Shown here: in pieces, positions 56,848 through 64,000 of the stretch
How the letters are laid out: each line of letters opens with the position of its first letter
Numbering within the stretch: the first letter of the stretch is position 1
Assembly (NCBI GenBank): GCA_029891345.1
Contig: CM056997.1
Coordinates: 214,001,212 to 214,065,211, forward strand
DNA length: 64,000 nucleotides
Reading direction: 5' to 3'
From: Dryococelus australis
Taxonomy: Eukaryota; Arthropoda; Insecta; Phasmatodea; Phasmatidae
The notes under the pieces: model-generated
Told to the model about the DNA's origin: nothing
Database searches by the model: none
What the model saw: only the letters and a program-made list of their open reading frames with translations
Made by a program: the position numbers and the translations under genes

Positions 56848-57297
56848 TAGGCTGTTCACGATACATCCAGCACTTTCGGAACCAATCTTTGAAAACAGTC
56901 ACTGGTCATACCTAAATATATCTTACGGGGCACATTCAGTGGCATTCGGTGGCATTCAGTGGCATTCGTCCTGTGAAGATGGTTACGACGTAGGTAATAG
57001 TAGTTCCATGTTTTAACATTGAATCTAAAGAGCTAGGTAATTATTTATGAGTACTGGAATAATTTATCCCGTATCCTGTTTTTTTTTAAGTAGGTCCTGT
57101 ATCACTGTAAGAATAATAACATTTGTAAAATATATAATTTATTTAAAAATTTCGCAGTTTCACTTGTCCGACGCATGAATAGAGTAATGAAGCTAACGGC
57201 GATGTTGATTGCACATGTGGTGAAATAATACATAATTTGCATGTAAGTAGACCTTAAGAAGGCCTTCTAAAAGGTTTAGTTTACCATGAACAGTCTA
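56848..57297. mobile_element. MITE family A, long form (450 bp)
   Basis: The left end is taggctgttcacgatacatccagcac and the right end is gaaggccttctaaaaggtttagtttaccatgaacagtcta. Internal caatcttt...gtcact, aacattgaatctaaag, tttcacttgtccgacgcatgaatag and gcatgtaagtagacctta match the copy at 35853. A 10-bp unit (cattcagtgg) is repeated 3.6 times at 56933-56968. Confidence 0.85.
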
Positions 57298-58494
57298 TAG
57301 TAGCTGTATGTAAAATTACTATTAATTACGTTTCCTTGTAGCGCCCCCTCGTGAAGTCTTTTGGTCCCCCTAGTGTGACTGGAGGAAGGGGGCAAATGCC
57401 CCCCTTCACTATTTCCACATTCAATCACTCCTGGCTACTGGCTACCTTGCGAAGTAGTTCCTTACAACAGGTTCTGCCAAACACTTTGTGACGATGGCTG
57501 CCACTACAGAGTAGAGAAGTACAGAGGCGGTTCCTTTGATATAGGCGTACCTATTCTCTGATAAACAGCGAGAGGCTTTGGAACAAGCCATGTGTCTCAT
57601 TGGCTACTCTCTTCTAGCAACCTATACGTATGCGCACTGACTGTATGGTGGCATTTGCGCTCAAGGCATTGAACTGACTGCAATTTCAGGAGTGACCAAA
57701 TAATTTAAGGATGTAACAATAAAGACAACGATGTGTGCCATGTTCCTATGGTACGTTGATTATCCCGTACAAGATGTTCCATGCCTAAAAATTATTGCGA
57801 CACTCTCTTATTGGGCGTTTTTCATATTTACAAAAAAAATACGCACTGAAAAAAATAGAAAACAGAAACTACCTTTCAAAGATGTAAAAATCCTTAGGAA
57901 TACACTACTTGAGCTGCGCGCCCTGTTAGGCAGCATGATCAGACGATGTCCTTGCCGATCGGTCGCTTCCCGCACGCTGGGTTCTACATTTATATCATAA
58001 CTTTCTTTTCTACGAAGTTAACTAAATATTTATTATCCAAGCATGTTTGCATTTCACACATGCCTTCAAATATAGTCACCCAATGTTATCGACCGACACG
58101 TTATCTGGTAATTGTAATAACGCCAAAAATCTATTCGTAACTTAAAAGTAATATTGCAAAACTTCATAACTACTTGACAAAATTGTAAAGTTTGAGCTCG
58201 TTGTACGGCGTAATGTATATTGTCAGAGAGGTGTAGTGATAATTCACAAAAGTGTCCCTAAACAACTTAAATAAACTAGAAATCAGTAGTTCAAGATGGC
58301 GTGTGAGTTCCTCCCTAGTTAGAAATAAAAAACTGCCCCAACGTGATGTCCGGACATAATGAAACATTACGATGGCAATGTAAATTAACATTATTTTAAC
58401 ATGTTTCGCTTATGTTTTCCGTTTCCTCGGAGTATTAAGCGGTTACTATAAGTAGATACAGGAAAATCACGCGAATTTATGTAAGGACAAGCTA
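57298..58494. other. No gene seen; repeat C fragment at about 57507-57565
   Basis: agaagtacagaggcggttcctttgatataggcgtacctattctctga matches repeat C. The rest is unique and AT-rich. An 89-codon frame at 57731-58000 lacks recognisable motifs. Confidence 0.45.
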
Positions 58495-58695
58495 GCCTAT
58501 TTCTGTTATGTCTGCAACTGGATCATGGTTTACCAGACATGCCCAGGCGAAATCTGAGCCAATAACGGTTTTACAAGGAAACAAGTCCCGAAACTCATAC
58601 CAGTGATCGGAGGTAATACTGGCTGCACACTGGAGCAGCAGCCAATAAGCAGCAAGCTGAGGCTCGGAAATCCATAGGCTCGTGGAGTCTAGTGT
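58495..58695 (+). mobile_element. Family D-like MITE fragment
   Basis: ccaggcgaaatctgagccaat, tgatcggaggtaatactgg, cagcagccaataagcag and cgtggagtctagtgtac follow the order of inner family D words. Ends are not recognisable. Confidence 0.4.
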
Positions 58696-59073
58696 ACATA
58701 TATTTTAAAAATCGAAATTTCCCTCTCCCTAACTATAATATATTAATACAGCAGTGTGTTCAGGAAAGCTACGGCTTTGTCGCTTTAGTTTACAACACTG
58801 TTTTACAGGAGAATAATATCGTAAGCAGAGGCTGGCTACTTACAGCGACAATTTTCAAAGACCACATTAATATTTCAACAACCAAATTTATAAATGGCAG
58901 CCAAATACCCACTTTCATGTCAGTCCCAAAAAAAATTTACATGAAAATATTTCGTAGTTATTTTTTGTTAGAATAGACGCAACTGATAACAATGCTATAA
59001 TTATGGAGGTCTCAGGCTTGCACACTGCGGGAAAAAAATATACTTCGTGGCAGCCACAAAACATTTTGTTGGT
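58696..59073. other. No gene seen
   Basis: AT-rich unique sequence with a 94-codon frame lacking any known motif. Confidence 0.5.
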
Positions 59074-59190
59074 ATAGTCTATTCGCAGTTTCTTCACGCT
59101 TTTTGAACCAAACATTTGGAAAATCACCCACTGTATGAGGTGCTCGGTTCCTTCCTAAATATGTCATGTATCATAGTCGTTTACTACTTC
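59074..59190 (+). repeat. Dispersed repeat K, copy 2
   Basis: tatagtctattcgcagtttcttcacgc, accaaacatttggaaaatc, acccactgtatgaggtg and cctaaatatgtcatgta match 32714-32840. Confidence 0.55.
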
Positions 59191-60048
59191 TGTTAACGTA
59201 AAATATTGTTACGCGCGTGACCTCTCGCCTCGCGCACAAGCTCCCGTTACGCACAGGCCGGCGATTTGGCAGGGCTCACCCCCCCCCCCCCTAAGACCCT
59301 TCGCCAAGCATCACAGCCCCCCCCCCCCTATTCTTCTTCTGCTGGAGAAGCCGACGGGTTTAGAGGACACGCAAGAATATTCTGGGAACCAGGACCCTCG
59401 GCGCAACGCGGCTTTTAGACAAATTTCTGGGCGATGGCCTACGACCCGATAAATATTGCAGTGGTCCAAAGGTCGACACTCTTTCTGTGGACGCCAACTG
59501 GCTGAGTGCAGTAATAGAGCGATGCGTGGTGTAACGAGAGACATCTCCGAAGGGGTAGGACGAGGACGGGAGATTACGAGACGACGGCGGACGATGTGTT
59601 TATGTTGTGAATGGACGAGAGGGCGTGATACTCGACGAGTGCTCGGATAACTCTAGGACATTGAGGACTGGTAGGACATGGACTAAACTGCGGTGGGTCT
59701 GAATGAACATGTGGTATCGACTGTATTGTAAATACCGCAGTAGTTAAACATTGACATATATTTTACGAAGTAATTCTATAGGTTTTCATACACTGTCTAG
59801 TGCGAATGATTTCAGATTATTAATTACATTAATTCGTTTGAGATAATTGTAAATCGTATTCATTGAATTCATTAATATTTAATTATCAAAGCGTGTCGCG
59901 TTCCCTTCCAAATACACCGCAGGCAATGGTAAATATAATCGATGCAGCTGCAAGGAAACTGTAAGCGCTCCTCCACTGAGCAGGCAAGACGGCAGAAGCT
60001 ACTCACTCTCACGCCAGTATCCCACATGTCGACACGGAGTATGTGACA
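59191..60048. other. No gene seen; two C tracts
   Basis: C runs of 13 (59279-59291) and 12 (59317-59328) bases are 25 bases apart in a GC-rich patch that extends to about 59690. Confidence 0.5.
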
Positions 60049-60130
60049 ACACAGAGGCGAAGTGGCGTGGTGGTTCCTTTGAAGCGGGCGTATTCATTCT
60101 CTGGTTGGCTGCGCGAGTCCCCGCAACAGG
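60049..60130 (+). repeat. Dispersed repeat C, best copy
   Basis: acaacacagaggcgaagtgg, cgtggtggttcctttgaagc, gggcgtattcattctctgg and ttggctgcgcga give the fullest version of this family. The downstream end is not matched elsewhere. Confidence 0.55.
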
Positions 60131-63017
60131 CATTAACATCTACTTAGTCTACTAATGGTTGTCGTACAATTTTTCCTTCGACAAAAGAACGAGGTAATTG
60201 CCTAGTTACGTTACTTCGCTTTTGTTTCAAGGCATCATACAACCGATGAATGTATGATCGATCACACTAACGTGGAAGGGCGTTGACAGATCAACCTAGG
60301 CGTCCGACGAGACAGTAAACGTCTATCAAAACGGGTCACTGATTTGCGTACCACTTTTGGGACCTGTGTTGTATTTCTCGTGTCGAATGAACTAGAAGCG
60401 ACACTAACATTCGCAGAAGCGGATGAAGCACAGAAAAGACAACAAATATTATAAAAAATCAGTTGTATAAAATAGTAACACGGCAGGGTAATTCTTAGTC
60501 TTATTGCGTGGAATGGTGCATAAATTGAATGAGGAATAAAAAAACATCCTTGTATTAATAAAATGTCTTCATTCCTAGGGCTATTCGATTAGTTTTCTCA
60601 TTGAGTCACTTCACGATGATTGACTTGCCAAACGCGATTATTACATAGCCATGGTTTTGACGTAAAAATACGTAATTAATTGTATTCAGAAGCAAATATT
60701 CAAAACGGAATTACTGATAAAACATTTCGTCCGTGGACAAGTCTGTCAAGCCTGATGGGCCGCATATGTGTCGATAATTGAATACCTCCACCACACGTTT
60801 AACACACGGTCATGAATTAAAATGGCTGCTGTTTACATTTAGCCTGAATGTCATTAAAGTAAACATTGGTATCAACAGAAAGGTACATTTTGGTCCTATG
60901 TCCAATTGTATTTCCAAATAAATGATTTAATTCCCGCAGCAGAGTGCGCGCCCTTTGCACTAGAACAGAAGGAAAGTGCAGTCAAAATAACAACTTTGGA
61001 AATATTTGGGCAGTCACTGATAAGCTACGTACTTAATAATTTAATAATTTGACACGAAAATTATGGTGATGGCAGTAGAAGTCGTGGTGTCTGCAGCACT
61101 GGAGAATGACTACAGAAATATTGTGTAAATTTTCCTCGGCAGATCTCGGAGCAGTGTAAAATAGGCTCGGGCCAACAGGTGACGAACAGGCAGTAGAGAA
61201 GTCATCGAGTAAAAATGGAATCGCTGCATCTAAGCGCTTATCGCTCACAGAGGTGGACGGCAAAAGCGGCGAGAACTATTCTAGAAGCGCTGATTTGGTC
61301 ACGGGGAGGGGTTGGCGTGGAGGTTCAGCGGGGACGGGAAGTAATTCTGCGGCGGTAGATGACGAAAGAACCATCCACGGGGAATGAAGCGTAAAACGCG
61401 GTTACGTCGATGCGGCGGGAAGGCGCGGAGTGACGTAAAAAAGGGGAAGTAGAGTTGGATGGATGGAGGGACGAGGGAGATGACGGGTGGTAATCGTCAA
61501 CGGGAGTCTTCACTCGGATGAAGCCGAGACAAGAGCAATCGTCCTTTTCCACTCCATCCGCCTTTCCCATCCACTTTCTCCTGCCACCCCCTTCCCCCCC
61601 CCCCCCCCCAATTTCCAACTGTCCCAAAACTCTAGACGACACAGTAACTTGGATTCTGGGTTGAAAGGGGTTCGGCGTGGTCGGGTGTGGACCTGTCACA
61701 CGATGGAAGATGACGCCCGTCCACATAAATGGCGACTGCTCAGCTCTAACCCGCAACCCATCCTCCGCAAGAAGACACCCCATAGTCGCTCATTCTCTAA
61801 CCGTTCGGAGAAAAAAATACTACGGAATCTCTTTCCACGCCAGTTGACGGGTCACAGAAGGTCGCATCACACGTGTCGCTTGAGTGCTGCCTTCCACAAA
61901 TCAACCAATCAACCACGTAGCCGCTAGCAAATCACTCGGCAGTTCAGAGGCGTAAACATAAAATTCCCGAGGGGAGAGATGGGGAGGGGGGTGTCACTGG
62001 AGAATGAGGAAAGTTAAGCAAGCGTTAGTAGCACTGACGATTATTTTCAATAGGAGAAATATTAGGTGGAATATTGCTTCATAGTATAACTAAAATGGTT
62101 GTTGTTTACGATTACATTTTGTTACAAGGGATGCCTTAAGGGTTTATGTGAGTTCGTCTATGGTGGAGGTCGTAGTAAAAATAAACGAACAAATTTGATT
62201 TCTAATTTATTCACATGGCTATTATTTACAGCATTAAATTATCCGTCCCCACTGCCACTATTACTATTTTTATTTAACAGTGAGCGCAATATTTGATGTA
62301 CATTTCAAATCTAATTAACATACTGCTTAATATCTCTGGTTACAGTCAATTAACTCACTTTCATCATTAACACGTGTACGGTCTACCTGTAGCCATAGTT
62401 TGTAGTGTCTTTCACTCACGCATCTAGTTTAATAATCCAGCCTGCCAACCGCACTCTTCACTGCTTGATAATCGCAGTCGCAGATTTCCCTTCCGCAGGT
62501 CTCTCTCGCCGCTCGTCTTCTATCGCTCGGAACTCAGCCAATCACCCATTCAACATTTACTATAACCACGAAGTAAGGAGGCCCGTCGCACAATTTATAC
62601 TCTGCTGGTCTTGACCTGGAAAGTTCGACGCACCCCGAGTCATGCGGAGAGAATCTAGGACAGTAAACAACTAGAAAATTACTCAGATAGACGCAGGAAC
62701 TCAATACAACCTGGGCCTGCTACGCGCGCCATAAAAAGAGTTATCGGGAAGGCTCGCTTTCTGTAACAGATACGCGGCCACCGGTCGATAACACGCCTGT
62801 CATTCAAAATAACCAATTGACATGTTGCCGCTGCTATCATGTAACTGCTGTCGTTCACTTCCTCTCGTCCACGCGGGATGCGAAGTAGCGATGGTGTAAA
62901 AGTATTTTTACCACAATTAAAGGCTTTTATATAAATGCAATTCTAATTTATGGCAAACTTAGGAATTCGTGGAGGGGGGGGGGGGGGGGGAGTAATAATC
63001 TCCCAAATTTTGGGGCA
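60131..63017. other. No gene seen; GC-rich patch and two homopolymers
   Basis: 61260-61920 is GC-richer, with a C16 run at 61594-61609 and opposing frames of 146 and 152 codons over the same bases, hence probably non-coding. A G17 run lies at 62974-62990. The remainder is AT-rich unique DNA. Confidence 0.5.
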
Positions 63018-63262
63018 CCTAATTTTCGCAAAAAAGATTTAATGTCAGCTTGTATTTAAAAATACTTTATGACTCTGATCCACTTGCACTACTGGATGGT
63101 TTTAGCCTCTACGTGTCTTATGTGTCTCCCTGCGAATCACAGACGTTCGTAACGAAGTAACTTACTTCCCATTGGCCCGGTCAAATACCACACTTTCTTC
63201 GACGAAGGCACGCGGCCAATAACGGAAGGGAAACTCTAGGGGTACAAGTAGGATATTGCAGT
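63018..63262 (+). mobile_element. hAT-like MITE, family D, eroded ends
   Basis: It begins near ctaattttcgcaaaaaagattt and includes ctccctgcgaatcacagacg, ttcgtaacgaagtaactta, cccattggcccggtcaaata, ctttcttcgacgaaggcac, cggccaataacggaagg and gtacaagtaggatattg in family order. The 3' inverted end is missing. Confidence 0.65.
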
Positions 63263-64000
63263 GATCTTTGAGTGAATAGTGCAGTGGAGAGAATGACTGG
63301 ATGGAGATTTTTGAACAGTCGCCATTGCGATGCCATTCTCAGTGGCGAATGTCCATCCAAAAAACTCCATCTAGTCAGGATATTGCAATCCAAATTCCGT
63401 GGAAGGCTGCGAACATCACAGAGTAGATTGGTGGAACAACGCATGTGTGACTTGCTACCCCTACAACGGTACCCTTCCTGGAAAATGCATGGGTATAAGT
63501 TATTATTTGCCAACATGCAATATAAGTACGTAAAAACACCATAAACGAGACCAGTCTTTCCATTTCCGCACTTCTTTTTTTCTTCTGATTCTGTATCTCT
63601 CCCTCTTTTTGTGATAAAATCAACAATACGCCGTTCCTATAAAGATCCCCCTCCAAAAATAAAACACCACGCTCTTTGTTTAGTGCTCGGTACCAAAAAC
63701 ACTAGCATTTTGCTCGTTCCTACACTAAATTCCGCTCGAGATTTACAGTTTTTTGGGCACCGAAGCTTCAGCTGTAAATGTTAGAACACGGCAATAATTA
63801 TCCTATTCCTCTGTTACGACAAAAATGTAAAGCCACCAGTCGAAGAGCACTGTGTGTGTGTGTGTGTGTGTGTATGTGCGTGTGCGCGCGTGTGTGTGTG
63901 ACCACTTTGCTTAGGGCGATGTATGATGTCAAAATTAACGATGAACATAATTACCAAATGGAAGATATGTGCACCATCGTAATGTAATATGTTGCGAAAA
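63263..64000. other. No gene seen; GT microsatellite
   Basis: A (gt)n run interrupted by atgtgcg and gcgcg occupies 63851-63900. Frames of 90-111 codons at 63181-63544 overlap on opposite strands and match nothing I know. Confidence 0.5.

Noticed and set aside
56655-56915. Frame containing a P-loop-like GAPGAGKC
   Set aside because: The Walker-A likeness comes from the GC-rich hairpin stem, the last residue is C rather than S/T, and no ATPase context follows.
61325-61927. Opposing 152- and 146-codon frames
   Set aside because: They overlap antiparallel across a C16 run; composition explains both.

Overview
The window looks like gene-poor DNA from a large, repeat-rich insect genome. It has high AT content, no intact protein-coding gene, many tRNA-derived SINEs, small terminal-inverted-repeat (TIR) elements, tandem arrays, and degenerate CCTAA/TTAGG-like tracts (TTAGG is the common insect telomere motif). 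Chance translations of the main SINE family give strings such as NPGV(T)RPG(M/I)EPG. From memory, these occur in automated stick-insect gene sets, so a phasmid is my best guess, but that is an inference and not shown here. Bacterial features (operons, ribosome binding sites, CRISPR) do not apply.

Layout. 1-9 kb: unique AT-rich DNA, one copy of a ~700-bp repeat (family I), a SINE, a 23-bp tandem array, a hAT-like element and a decayed retrotransposon gag with two zinc knuckles. 9-26 kb: copies of a dispersed repeat (F), SINEs, a SINE nested in a MITE, and several MITEs. 26.2-29.9 kb: a foldback-type element with ~1.1-kb inverted arms. 31.2-32.1 kb: a SINE running straight into nine identical 70-bp units. 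33.7-36.3 kb: two MITEs and a 4 x 135-bp array. 39.1-40.8 kb: a 17 x 100-bp array that is an expanded inner piece of repeat F. 41-54 kb: more hAT-like and MITE copies, two SINEs head to head, a local duplication, and inverted partners of repeats seen at 2 kb and 13 kb. 54-64 kb: mostly unique DNA with GC-richer islands, long C/G homopolymers, one long MITE and fragments.

Nothing here works together as a pathway. The content is a community of mobile elements: (1) a tRNA-derived SINE family with target-site duplications; (2) MITE family A, ends TAGGCTGTTCACGGTAAAG, apparent TA target duplication; (3) hAT-like family D, ends TAGGG...CCCTA, 8-bp target duplications; (4) repeats C, F, G, H, I, J and K, known here only by mutual similarity. 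The most interesting signals are new tandem arrays growing out of, or directly beside, transposons, and the large foldback element. All similarities were judged by eye; no alignment or database search was run, so most edges are accurate to roughly 10-30 bases.
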